From Clostridium estertheticum (lineage in GTDB: Bacteria; Bacillota; Clostridia; Clostridiales; Clostridiaceae), in assembly GCF_026650985.1 (NCBI RefSeq), contig NZ_CP086239.1, positions 4,614,501 to 4,678,500 of the forward strand: 64,000 bases of DNA, read 5' to 3'. Position 1 is the stretch's first letter, and the number at the start of each line of letters is the position of its first letter. A program made the translations under genes and the position numbers. Under the pieces are notes generated by a model. It was not told the origin of the DNA. It searched no databases and saw nothing but the letters and a program-made list of their open reading frames with translations. Of the stretch, positions 56,114-64,000 are shown in pieces.

Positions 56114-56578
56114 ATGAATAACGTAAAGAGCAGTGATTTAAGGGAGATTGTAAGAATATTGGTTAGAAATCTTGGTTTACTTGAGAGAAACAAGTCTTGT
56201 TGTTGCGGTGTAACACTTGCTCAGTGTCATGCAATAGTAGAAATCGGAAGAGCGAAGGAAATAAATTTAAATAGTCTGGCAGAATTACTTAATTTAGAGA
56301 AAAGTACTATGAGCAGAACTATTAATAACCTTGTAAATGAAAGTTTAGTACTTAGAGAAGTTCACACTGAGAATAGAAGATATATAAAAATAAAGTTAAC
56401 TGAAAAAGGAGAAGAAATCTTTAGAGAAATCGAGAAAACTATGGAAGATTATTATACTGATGTAATTTCTTTAGTTCCTGTAGATAAGAGGGAGCAAGTT
56501 CTGGAGAGCCTACAAATCTTAGTTGATGTAGTTAATGTAAATAAATGTTGTAATGAAAAGGAGAGTAAAAAACTATGA
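56114..56578 (+). CDS. MarR family regulator with N-terminal cysteine cluster
   Basis: 154 residues; the second ATG (56114) is best spaced from GAGGTG. Winged helix with INLNSLAELLNLEKSTMSRTINNLVNESLV and the wing region HTENRRYIKIKLTEKGE. The segment NKSCCCGVTLAQCHAI has four cysteines close together before the recognition helix, a good soft-metal or thiol sensor. Overlaps arsM by four bases (ATGA). Confidence 0.9.
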   Translation: MNNVKSSDLREIVRILVRNLGLLERNKSCCCGVTLAQCHAIVEIGRAKEINLNSLAELLNLEKSTMSRTINNLVNESLVLREVHTENRRYIKIKLTEKGEEIFREIEKTMEDYYTDVISLVPVDKREQVLESLQILVDVVNVNKCCNEKESKKL

Positions 56579-57381
56579 GTGATATAAAAGGAGAAGTTAA
56601 AAAATACTATGGAGGAATCGCCAGCAGAGTTAATCAAGAGACAAAAGGTAATTGCAAATGTTCTTCATCTTGTTGTAGTAACAATAATTCTGATATTTAT
56701 GACTTAGACTACTTGGATAATTTACCACAAGAAGCTATTAATGCTTCTTTAGGATGTGCTAATCCTTTAGTATTTGGTGAACTAAAGAATGGTGAAACTG
56801 TTTTAGATCTTGGAAGTGGGGGAGGAATTGATGTTCTTATTGCTTCAAAATATGTGGGCTCCACTGGTAAAGTATATGGACTTGATATGACTGATGAAAT
56901 GCTCAGGTTAGCAAATACTAACAAACAAAAGATGGGAGTGGAAAATGTTGAATTTCTCAAAGGATATATCGAAGATATTCCAATAGACAATAACAAAATT
57001 GATGTTATATTATCTAATTGTGTAATTAATCTTTGTGAAGACAAAGAAAAGGCTCTTAGTGAAGCCTATAGGGTTTTAAAGCCAGGTGGAAGATTGGCAA
57101 TTGCAGATATAGTTATTTTAAAAGATATATCAGAAAAAATTAAGAATGATGCACAGATGTGGGTTGGATGTATTGCTGGAGCGCTACCAATTGAAGAATA
57201 TAGAAATGTTTTATTAAAGGTTGGATTTAAGAATGTTGAAATCAATCCTATTAATATTTATACCAAAGATACTATTGAGTCTATTATAAAAAGCAAAAAT
57301 TTGCAGGATGAATATAATAGCTCTGATATAGAAATGGCTGACAGTGCTTTCGCAGGAGCATTGGTAAAAGGAATAAAATAA
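56575..57381 (+). CDS. arsM: Arsenite S-adenosylmethionine methyltransferase
   Basis: 268 residues. SAM motif I VLDLGSGGGIDVLI, VYGLDMTDEML, and the arsenic-binding cysteines in NASLGCANPL and MWVGCIAGALP, with an N-terminal CKCSSSCC cluster. Converts As(III) to methylated arsenicals. Coupled to the MarR gene and 14 bases before the acetyltransferase gene. GGAGG-type site GGAGAG. Confidence 0.95.
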   Translation: MSDIKGEVKKYYGGIASRVNQETKGNCKCSSSCCSNNNSDIYDLDYLDNLPQEAINASLGCANPLVFGELKNGETVLDLGSGGGIDVLIASKYVGSTGKVYGLDMTDEMLRLANTNKQKMGVENVEFLKGYIEDIPIDNNKIDVILSNCVINLCEDKEKALSEAYRVLKPGGRLAIADIVILKDISEKIKNDAQMWVGCIAGALPIEEYRNVLLKVGFKNVEINPINIYTKDTIESIIKSKNLQDEYNSSDIEMADSAFAGALVKGIK

Positions 57382-57394
57382 GGGAGGAAATAGT

Positions 57395-57895
57395 ATGAAT
57401 TACGAGATTGATGAAATGTTATCATCAGATTGGAAGCAGGTATCAAAGATTTATCTTGAAGGTATTAATACAGGTAAAGCAACTTTTCAAACTGAAGTAC
57501 CTACCTTTGAAGAATGGAATAATGGACATGTAAAGACATGCAGATTAGTAGCTCGATTAGGTAATGATGTTTTAGGATGGGGAGCACTAAGTCCAACTTC
57601 AAGTAGATGTGTTTATAAGGGAGTAGCAGAAGTTAGTATATATATTGGACAAAATCATAGAGGTAAAGGAATAGGGAGAAATCTTTTAAAAAGTTTGATT
57701 GAATTATCAGAAGAAAATGGGTTTTGGACTTTGCAGTCCGGAATTATAAGAGAAAACATTTCAAGTATAAAATTGCATGAAAAATGTGGGTTTAGGGAAA
57801 TTGGAAGGAGAGAAAAAGTTGCTAAAATTAATAATAGCAAATGGCACGATGTAGTTTTTATGGAGCGTAGAAGTACAGTAATAGGAATAGATTAA
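57395..57895 (+). CDS. GNAT acetyltransferase, PAT-like (possible arsinothricin resistance, ArsN1)
   Basis: 166 residues. Phosphinothricin-acetyltransferase-like: IYLEGINTGKATFQTEVPTFEEW, VAEVSIYIGQNHRGKGIGRNLL (acetyl-CoA loop) and LHEKCGFREIGRREK. Members of this family next to ars genes (ArsN1) acetylate arsinothricin, an arsenic-containing antibiotic; glufosinate-type herbicide resistance is the relative. Location after arsM supports ArsN1. GGGAGG site. Confidence 0.85.
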   Translation: MNYEIDEMLSSDWKQVSKIYLEGINTGKATFQTEVPTFEEWNNGHVKTCRLVARLGNDVLGWGALSPTSSRCVYKGVAEVSIYIGQNHRGKGIGRNLLKSLIELSEENGFWTLQSGIIRENISSIKLHEKCGFREIGRREKVAKINNSKWHDVVFMERRSTVIGID

Positions 57896-57930
57896 TTCAC
57901 ATCATAATAATTGTTTATAGTCGCAGGTAT

Positions 57931-57966
57931 AAGGCAAACCATATTAACTAATATGATTTGCCTTTT
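57931..57966 (+). terminator. Intrinsic terminator after the marR-arsM-acetyltransferase unit
   Basis: AAGGCAAACCATAT pairs with ATATGATTTGCCTT, then TTTAT. Confidence 0.8.
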
Positions 57967-58047
57967 ATATTTATAGTATTAAATTTTTTGAATGTCTAGG
58001 TTATTTTAAAAAAATATGGGAACACTTAATGAGAGAATGAATAGAAT

Positions 58048-58156
58048 ATATATAGAAGAATGTAAATATAATAATAAATGTATATTGGATTATATACTAG
58101 TATATTGACATACCATAGACAAAGATGTATATTATATATAGACGAATGTGAATATA
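58048..58156 (+). promoter_or_regulatory. Promoter flanked by two 23-base direct repeats upstream of arsR-arsDA-acr3
   Basis: ATATATAGAAGAATGTAAATATA at 58048-58070 recurs with two changes at 58134-58156 (repeat shown only in outline here: ATATATAGA.GAATGT.AATATA). Between them are TTGACA (58105-58110) and TATATT (58128-58133) 17 bases apart. The second copy covers the transcription start, the first lies upstream of -35. A repressor bridging both could loop or block the promoter. Confidence 0.65.
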
Positions 58157-58168
58157 AGGGGCGATGAA

Positions 58169-58492
58169 GTGAAAAACAATTATGATGATAATGCAAAGAT
58201 TATTAAAGCACTTTCAGATCCTAGTAGACTTAAGATAATTGATCTTTTGTCCTGTGGCGAAAAGTGTGCTTGTGATATACTAGAGCATTTTGAATTTACA
58301 CAGCCAACGCTTTCTCATCATATGAAGGTATTAGTTGACAATGAAATTGTAAAATGCAGAAAAGAGAAACTATGGAGTTACTACTCACTAAACAATAATA
58401 ACTGTAATAAACTTATATTATTTCTTATGAATCTTGTTACAGATAAAGATGAATGTATATGTAATGATAAGACTAAAAAAGAATGCAAATAA
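58169..58492 (+). CDS. arsR: Arsenical resistance operon repressor ArsR
   Basis: 107 residues from GTG 58169, seven bases after AAGGGG. Winged helix with IIKALSDPSRLKIIDLLSCGEKCACDILEHF (CAC pair in the ELCVCDL position) and FTQPTLSHHMKVLVDNEIV. Several extra cysteines at the C-terminus (ECICNDKTKKEC). Arsenite binding releases DNA. First gene of the arsR-arsD-arsA-acr3-arsC run. Confidence 0.94.
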   Translation: MKNNYDDNAKIIKALSDPSRLKIIDLLSCGEKCACDILEHFEFTQPTLSHHMKVLVDNEIVKCRKEKLWSYYSLNNNNCNKLILFLMNLVTDKDECICNDKTKKECK

Positions 58493-58516
58493 AAAAATAT
58501 AAGAGGAGTGTTTTAT

Positions 58517-58903
58517 ATGAAAAAAATGATAATATTTGAACCAGCTATGTGTTGCTCAACAGGAGTTTGTGGACCAGGAGTTGATAGACAACTATTAAGA
58601 GTTTCTTCGATAATAAATAACTTAAAAAATAATGGTGTTTTAGTTGAAAGATATAATTTATCAGGTAACCCACAGATGTTCGTTGATAATAAAACAATAA
58701 ATAAAATGTTAAATGAGTCAGGAATAGATGTACTTCCAGTTACAATGGTGGATGATGTTGTTGTAAAAACAAAGACATATCCAACGGATGAAGAGTTTGC
58801 AAGTTTGTTAGATGTGCAAGTAAGTTCACTAAAATCAGTTATCAAAAAACCATCTATAAAAAAGCCATCGAAAGGCTGTGGTTGTGATGGTGGATGTTGC
58901 TAA
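58517..58903 (+). CDS. arsD: Arsenic metallochaperone ArsD
   Basis: 128 residues from ATG 58517 behind AAGAGGAG. The arsenite-binding cysteines appear as MCCSTGVCGPGVD near residues 9-16, and the protein ends CGCDGGCC, a second cysteine site. Passes arsenite to the ArsA ATPase, encoded next. Confidence 0.95.
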   Translation: MKKMIIFEPAMCCSTGVCGPGVDRQLLRVSSIINNLKNNGVLVERYNLSGNPQMFVDNKTINKMLNESGIDVLPVTMVDDVVVKTKTYPTDEEFASLLDVQVSSLKSVIKKPSIKKPSKGCGCDGGCC

Positions 58904-58981
58904 TACTTACATTTAAAGAAAATGCATTACAAAATAAAATACAGAAATAGATGGATAATAAAACGGGAGGTGTTTAATAAC

Positions 58982-60727
58982 ATGGAAATTTTTAATCCAC
59001 AAAATATTAAACTTACAAAATATTTATTTTATACAGGTAAAGGTGGTGTAGGAAAAACTTCAACAGCTTGTGCTACTGCAGTTAACCTTGCTGATAGAGG
59101 AAAAAAAGTGCTTCTTATAAGTACTGACCCTGCATCAAATTTGCAGGATGTTTTTAACACAGAACTTACAAATAAGGGCGTTCCAATTAAGGAAGTACCA
59201 AATCTTATTGTTGCTAACCTTGATCCAATTATGGCCGCTGCTGAGCACAGAGAAAGTGTAATTGCACCTTATCGTGGCAAGTTGCCCGAGGCTGTTCTTA
59301 AAAATATGGAAGAACAGCTTTCTGGTTCATGTACTGTTGAAATTGCCGCATTCAATGAATTTTCAAAATTTATAACAGATGAAAAACTTGAAAAGGATTA
59401 TGACCATATTATATTTGATACTGCACCAACGGGTCATACACTTAGAATGCTTCAATTACCATCAGCTTGGAGTAGCTTTATTAGTGAAAGCACACATGGT
59501 GCCTCATGTTTAGGCCAGCTTTCAGGACTTGAGAGTAAAAAAGAAGTATATAAAAAGGCAGTAGAGACATTAGCAAATGGAGAATTAACAACTCTTGTGC
59601 TTATTTCAAGGCCAGAAATGACACCACTTAAAGAGGCGGAAAGAGCATCAAAAGAATTATCTGAAATCGGCGTTAATAATCAAACAATGATAATAAATGG
59701 TGTAATGAGTTCTTTCGATGATAGTGTATCTGAAAGTCTTTACCAAAAACAACAAAAATCTTTAAGCGAGATGCCAGAGGGTTTAAAAAAAATTAGGACT
59801 TATATGGTACCACTAAGAGCTTACAATATAACAGGAATGGATAATGTTAGGGCACTTCTTACCAAAGATAATTATAGTTTACGTCGCGAGAAAATAAATG
59901 CAAAAACCATTCCAACTCTAAAGGATGTTATTGAAGACTTATGTAAAGGTAATAAAAAGGTGATATTTACCATGGGTAAGGGTGGTGTAGGTAAAACTAC
60001 AATAGCAGCAGCTATTGCACTCGGATTATCAGCAAAGGGGAAAAAGGTACACCTTACTACAACTGATCCTGCAGCTCATCTTAAATATGTTATTAAAGAA
60101 AACAGTAACATTACTATGAGTCACATTGATGAGCATGCTGAACTAAAAAAATATCAAGATGAGGTTCTTTCAAAAGCTAGAGAAACAATGGCATCCGAAG
60201 ATATTGCATATGTTGAGGAGGATTTGCGTTCTCCATGTACACAAGAAATTGCAGTGTTTAGAGCTTTTGCTGAAATAGTTGATAAAGCAGAAGATCAAAT
60301 TGTTGTTATTGATACCGCTCCAACAGGTCATACTCTATTGTTACTTGATTCAACGCAAAGTTATAACCAAGAAATTAAACGCTCACAAGGTGACATACCA
60401 GAGTCGGTTAAAAAATTATTACCAAGGCTTCGAAATGCAGATGAAACTGAAGTTATAATAGTGACACTGGCTGAAGCTACACCAGTATATGAAGCAAAAC
60501 GTTTAGAAGAAGATTTAATACGTGCAACGATTTCAACTAAATGGTGGGTTATTAATTCATCGTTATACAAGACAGGTACAACCAATAAGTTACTAGCCGC
60601 AAAAGCAAGTAATGAAATTGAGTGGATTAACAAAGTTGATGCACATGCAGATGGTAAATTTGCAGTTATTCCTTGGAGCCCTGATGATGAAATTAAGGGT
60701 GATAAGTTAAATGGATTATTAGAATAA
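58982..60727 (+). CDS. arsA: Arsenical pump-driving ATPase ArsA
   Basis: 581 residues from ATG 58982 behind GGGAGG. Two homologous halves, each with a deviant Walker A ([13 protein letters not shown] and [13 protein letters not shown]) and a DTAPTGHTL signature. Arsenite-binding cysteines in [21 protein letters not shown] and [11 protein letters not shown]. Powers efflux through Acr3. Confidence 0.97.
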   Translation: MEIFNPQNIKLTKYLFYTGKGGVGKTSTACATAVNLADRGKKVLLISTDPASNLQDVFNTELTNKGVPIKEVPNLIVANLDPIMAAAEHRESVIAPYRGKLPEAVLKNMEEQLSGSCTVEIAAFNEFSKFITDEKLEKDYDHIIFDTAPTGHTLRMLQLPSAWSSFISESTHGASCLGQLSGLESKKEVYKKAVETLANGELTTLVLISRPEMTPLKEAERASKELSEIGVNNQTMIINGVMSSFDDSVSESLYQKQQKSLSEMPEGLKKIRTYMVPLRAYNITGMDNVRALLTKDNYSLRREKINAKTIPTLKDVIEDLCKGNKKVIFTMGKGGVGKTTIAAAIALGLSAKGKKVHLTTTDPAAHLKYVIKENSNITMSHIDEHAELKKYQDEVLSKARETMASEDIAYVEEDLRSPCTQEIAVFRAFAEIVDKAEDQIVVIDTAPTGHTLLLLDSTQSYNQEIKRSQGDIPESVKKLLPRLRNADETEVIIVTLAEATPVYEAKRLEEDLIRATISTKWWVINSSLYKTGTTNKLLAAKASNEIEWINKVDAHADGKFAVIPWSPDDEIKGDKLNGLLE

Positions 60728-60741
60728 AAGGGGGGAGTAAT

Positions 60742-61791
60742 ATGGATACAAAACCAAGACTAGCATTACTTGATAGGTTCTTAACCCTATGGATATTCCT
60801 TGCTATGGCAGTGGGTATTTTGCTCGGCTGGGTAGTACCACAAACAGCAGTTGTTTTATCAAAACTATCAGTGGGTAATACATCAATACCTATTGCAATT
60901 GGACTAATAGTAATGTTATATCCACCACTTGCAAAGGTTAATTACAAACAACTTGGAAAGGTATTTAAAAGTCCAAAAATTTTAACTTTATCCTTAGTAC
61001 AAAACTGGATTATTGGACCAATATTAATGTTTATACTTGCAATAGTTTTTTTAAGGTCAGATCCGGGTTTGATGACAGGACTTATATTAATAGGTGTTGC
61101 AAGGTGTATTGCCATGGTAATAGTCTGGAACCATTTAGCAGGTGGAGATAGTGAATATGCTGCTGCATTAGTGGCTTTTAATTCAATATTTCAAATAATA
61201 TTCTATTCAGTATTTGCATATGTTTTTGTAACAGTATTACCACCATTATTTGGACTTACTGGGTATAAAGTTAATATTTCAATGGGAGCGGTAGCCTCCT
61301 CTGTTGCAATTTATTTAGGAATTCCATTTGCACTCGGATTCCTCACAAGAGCAGTTCTAGAACCTAAAATGGGAACTGAGTGGTATACAAAGAAGTTTAT
61401 TCCAAAGATTAGCCCATTCGCTTTAATTGCATTGCTATTTACAATAGTAGTTATGTTTACTTATAAAGGACAATATATTGTTGAACTTCCTTTAGATGTA
61501 ATTAAAGTAGCTATTCCACTCCTGATTTATTTTGTTATTATGTTTTCAGTGTCATTCTTTATTAGTTATAAACAAGGATTTGATTATAAAAGAACAGTAA
61601 CACTAGCATTTACAGCTGCAAGTAATAATTTTGAGCTTGCTATTGCAGTTGCAGTAGCAGTATTTGGAATACAATCCAAGGAAGCTTTTGCAGCAGTTAT
61701 TGGACCACTTGTTGAGGTTCCAGTAATGATAGGACTAGTTAATGTTGCATTACATTGGAAAAGAAAATATTTTTCAAAAGAGAAAGTTTAA
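60742..61791 (+). CDS. acr3: Arsenite efflux permease Acr3
   Basis: 349 residues with about ten membrane helices. Family marks: [40 protein letters not shown] (with the essential cysteine) and [19 protein letters not shown]. Exports arsenite; energised here by ArsA. GGGGGGAG site, 14 bases after arsA. Confidence 0.97.
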   Translation: MDTKPRLALLDRFLTLWIFLAMAVGILLGWVVPQTAVVLSKLSVGNTSIPIAIGLIVMLYPPLAKVNYKQLGKVFKSPKILTLSLVQNWIIGPILMFILAIVFLRSDPGLMTGLILIGVARCIAMVIVWNHLAGGDSEYAAALVAFNSIFQIIFYSVFAYVFVTVLPPLFGLTGYKVNISMGAVASSVAIYLGIPFALGFLTRAVLEPKMGTEWYTKKFIPKISPFALIALLFTIVVMFTYKGQYIVELPLDVIKVAIPLLIYFVIMFSVSFFISYKQGFDYKRTVTLAFTAASNNFELAIAVAVAVFGIQSKEAFAAVIGPLVEVPVMIGLVNVALHWKRKYFSKEKV

Positions 61792-61819
61792 TTTTAGTAT
61801 ATTAATCAAATGAATTTAT

Positions 61820-61876
61820 CTTCCCTCAGGCTAATTAAATCATCTCCTGGGTCGCTGTAACAGCTTTGAGGGAAAT
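61820..61876 (+). terminator. Hairpin between acr3 and arsC
   Basis: TTCCCTCAGGCT pairs with AGCTTTGAGGGAA. There is no long T-run after it, so it may attenuate rather than stop transcription. Its loop contains ATCTCCTGGGTCGCT, which also occurs at 33504-33518 after gpmI. Confidence 0.6.
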
Positions 61877-61915
61877 TATAAATTACCATATATTTATATA
61901 AAGGAGAATGGTGGT

Positions 61916-62344
61916 ATGAAACCAAAGGTAGCATTTATATGTGTTCACAATTCTTGTAGATCTCAAATGGCCGAGGCTTTGGGAAAAAAGTTTGGGTCAT
62001 CTGTGTTTGAATCATATTCTGCAGGAACTGAAACTAAACCTAAAATTAACCAAGATGCAGTTAGAATAATAAAAAAATTATATAATTTAGATATGAATGA
62101 GACTCATACATCAAAATTAATTGATGATATACCAGAGGCTGATATTGTAATAAAAATGGGTTGTAATGTAGTTTGTCCAATTGTGGCACATAGGTACGAG
62201 GAAGATTGGGGATTAGATGATCCTACTGGAAAATCTGACGAGGAATTTATAAAAATAGCTAAGAAAATTGAAGAGAGAGTTAAGGATTTAAAGAAAAGAA
62301 TAGAAAATAATGAAATTAATTTAGATACTGAAATTTCGTTATAG
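61916..62344 (+). CDS. arsC: Arsenate reductase ArsC (low-molecular-weight phosphatase type)
   Basis: 142 residues. P-loop VHNSCRSQMAEALGKKF with catalytic cysteine, later pair NVVCPIV and DDPTGKSDEEF. Reduces arsenate to arsenite using thioredoxin. The second cysteine of the redox pair is in MGCNVVCPI, as in the thioredoxin-coupled class. AAGGAG site. Confidence 0.94.
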   Translation: MKPKVAFICVHNSCRSQMAEALGKKFGSSVFESYSAGTETKPKINQDAVRIIKKLYNLDMNETHTSKLIDDIPEADIVIKMGCNVVCPIVAHRYEEDWGLDDPTGKSDEEFIKIAKKIEERVKDLKKRIENNEINLDTEISL

Positions 62345-62400
62345 TAATTTCTAAGTAAAGTGGTAGTTAACTTTTATTTACATTCTGATTAATATTCATA

Positions 62401-62434
62401 AATAACATCGGTTTAATGTCGGTGTTATTTTTTT
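62401..62434 (+). terminator. Intrinsic terminator after arsC
   Basis: AATAACATCG pairs with CGGTGTTATT; TTTTTTT follows. The rest of the 325-base gap up to 62669 holds only a short TTG frame (62527 on, 23 codons, AGAAGGA site) that I do not trust. Confidence 0.85.
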
Positions 62435-62669
62435 GTTGTTTTAGAAGATTAAAGAAAAATTAATATGTTTGTTATAGAAAAATATAGGATTAGTTTAATT
62501 TATTATACAAATTAAGAAGGAAACAATTGAAGGGTGTAGAAAATGTGTTATTAGAATATTATATGTATTGCAATAATACGATACATACAAGATTGTAAAA
62601 TAATGCTGCGTATGAATTATTTATAAAACAACTCGATAAATCATAATTTGAAAGGTAGATGAAACTTTA

Positions 62670-63179
62670 ATGGTAGAACATTTTGCAACACCAGCAGTTA
62701 GTGTAATTTTAAAAAAACACGTAAATAAAAAGGAGTTTATTTTAATACAAGAACGACAAAAAGTAGATGGTGGAAAAGAAAATGGTATGTTAGAAATACC
62801 TGGTGGTAAAATTAGAGAATATGAAAATATATTTAGTGCATTACGCCGTGAAGTAAAAGAAGAAACTGGGATGGATGTAACAAGCATACACGGCGAAGAT
62901 GAGGTTATCGAAACAATTGTAAATGGTAATAAAACAATTAGTTTTACCCCGTTTTGTACTACTCAAAACCTATCAGGTGCTTATTCTCTTATAGTCAATG
63001 TATTTATATGTGAAGCCAATGGAGATTTATTAGTTGAAACAAATGAAACTCAAAATTTAAGATGGGTAAATATTAAAGAGTTAGAAAATATGGTTAATAA
63101 TAATGCAGACCAATTTTTTCTTATGGATGTTACTGCATTAAAAAAATATTTTAGCATATACACAAATTCTAATTTGTAG
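62670..63179 (+). CDS. NUDIX hydrolase
   Basis: 169 residues. NUDIX box in GGKIREYENIFSALRREVKEETGMDV (glycine, glutamates and REXXEE core intact). Hydrolyses a nucleoside diphosphate linked to another group; substrate unknown. The ribosome site is poor (AAAGG lies about 15 bases upstream). Not clearly linked to neighbours. Confidence 0.9.
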   Translation: MVEHFATPAVSVILKKHVNKKEFILIQERQKVDGGKENGMLEIPGGKIREYENIFSALRREVKEETGMDVTSIHGEDEVIETIVNGNKTISFTPFCTTQNLSGAYSLIVNVFICEANGDLLVETNETQNLRWVNIKELENMVNNNADQFFLMDVTALKKYFSIYTNSNL

Positions 63180-63225
63180 AGTAAACATCATTTATATATA
63201 TCATATATGGGAGGGTGGTAAAGCT

Positions 63226-63948
63226 ATGAGAATAGGTGTATTAGGACCTGCTGAAAGAGAAATAATGCCTTTTATAAATAAAATATTAAATAAAAAAATT
63301 AGGGAACATGCTATGTTAAAATTTTATTCCGGAATATATGAAGACGTCGAGGTAGTTTCGGCATTTTGTGGAGTATGTAAAGTTAATGCTGCTATTGCTA
63401 CACAAATTTTAATTAGTAAATTTGAAGTTACTCACATTGTATTAACAGGAGTTGCAGGGGCATTAAATAGAGAACTTGGAATTGGAGACACAGTTGTTTC
63501 AAATGAGGTTGCATATCACGATGTTGCAAATGGAATCTTAACAGAATATCATCCTTGGATGAAAGATATATATTTCAGGTCAGATGTCGAACTGCTAAAT
63601 ATATGTGAAGATATTTCTAAGGATTTATCAGGTACAAGCAAGTTTCATTTTGGAAGGATTATTACTGGCGAAGCATTTGTTGAACGTAATGAAAGAGAAG
63701 GTTTAATTGAAAATTTTAATCCGCTGTGTGTTGATATGGAAAGTGCTAGTGTAGCTCATACATGTTATGTAAATAATATTCCTTTTATAGTTATTCGTTC
63801 AATGTCAGATAATGCAGACGAGAATGCCTTAGAAACATTTGAAAGTAATATAGAAATGGCAGCACTAAATTCTACAAAATTGGTTGAAAAACTTATTAAA
63901 AAATTGGGTGAGACTGAACATTCTAATAAATTTGACACGAAAGCATAA
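63226..63948 (+). CDS. mtnN: 5'-methylthioadenosine/S-adenosylhomocysteine nucleosidase family protein
   Basis: 240 residues of the purine nucleoside phosphorylase fold: MRIGVLGPAEREIMPFINK, LTGVAGALNRELGIGDTVV, LCVDMESASVAHTCYVN and VIRSMSDNADENA. Would cleave adenine from methylthioadenosine or SAH, the by-product of SAM methylation such as that by ArsM. GGGAGG site. The catalytic loop differs somewhat from the textbook form, so specificity is open. Confidence 0.88.
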   Translation: MRIGVLGPAEREIMPFINKILNKKIREHAMLKFYSGIYEDVEVVSAFCGVCKVNAAIATQILISKFEVTHIVLTGVAGALNRELGIGDTVVSNEVAYHDVANGILTEYHPWMKDIYFRSDVELLNICEDISKDLSGTSKFHFGRIITGEAFVERNEREGLIENFNPLCVDMESASVAHTCYVNNIPFIVIRSMSDNADENALETFESNIEMAALNSTKLVEKLIKKLGETEHSNKFDTKA

Positions 63949-64000
63949 ACTCTACTAGTCCTCCTACTAACAATACATTGTATCAAATTTATATTTCTAA

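Noticed and set aside
62527-62598. 23-codon TTG frame upstream of the NUDIX gene
   Set aside because: Weak ribosome site, no conservation evidence and position after a terminator; likely chance.

Overview
The window is AT-rich bacterial chromosome that looks like Clostridium in the broad sense. The signs are strong Gly-rich ribosome binding sites, frequent TTG and GTG starts, a spore cortex-lytic enzyme (SleB), an oxygen-sensitive iron-sulfur serine dehydratase (sdaAB/sdaAA), a glycine-reductase protein A homologue beside thioredoxin genes, and a CggR-controlled glycolytic cluster. I saw no tRNA, rRNA, CRISPR array, complete insertion sequence or prophage. Species cannot be named from sequence alone.

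Layout. 0-9.3 kb: partial DUF5685 gene and a CYTH protein (minus strand), a nucleoid-associated NA37 protein, fructose-bisphosphate aldolase, DUF4363/DUF421 membrane pair, a TGS-containing nucleoside kinase, and the sdaAB-sdaAA serine dehydratase operon. The gaps here are unusual: four long, nested, imperfect palindromes occupy most of the intergenic DNA. 9.3-25.9 kb: phosphatidylserine synthase, CBS protein, lipid kinase, YgiQ radical SAM protein, an MgtE-N/CBS protein with a long structured leader and possible leader peptide, SleB, an ECF sigma factor with a membrane partner, M42 peptidase, VanW protein, a membrane-anchored MutS-like ATPase, trmL, then trxB-trx-grdA in which the usual selenocysteine of GrdA is an ordinary cysteine. 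25.9-35.4 kb: rpoN, then cggR-gap-pgk-tpiA-gpmI-eno-secG. 35.6-40.7 kb: yerC-type regulator, pcrA, ligA (order recalls Bacillus yerC-pcrB-pcrA-ligA).

41-54 kb is accessory: a CD3324-family regulator with a folded leader, an internally deleted acetyltransferase, an ArsR-type regulator followed by rhodanese and an 826-residue CoA-disulfide reductase/rhodanese/TusA/DsrE fusion (sulfane-sulfur handling), a divergent metal ABC transporter, a two-gene chromate transporter with a divergent LysR regulator, and a DUF134-Mrp-NifX-like group.

53.7-62.4 kb is a compound arsenic and thiol-redox island with three regulators: a leftward ArsR-permease-small thioredoxin-rhodanese group, a rightward MarR-ArsM-acetyltransferase group, and ArsR-ArsD-ArsA-Acr3-ArsC. 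Together these would methylate, acetylate-detoxify, reduce and export arsenicals. A NUDIX hydrolase and an MTA/SAH nucleosidase close the window. The least explained material is noncoding: the long palindromes near 1.2, 2.4, 6.6-7.1 and 38.5 kb and the leaders at 14.6 and 40.9 kb.
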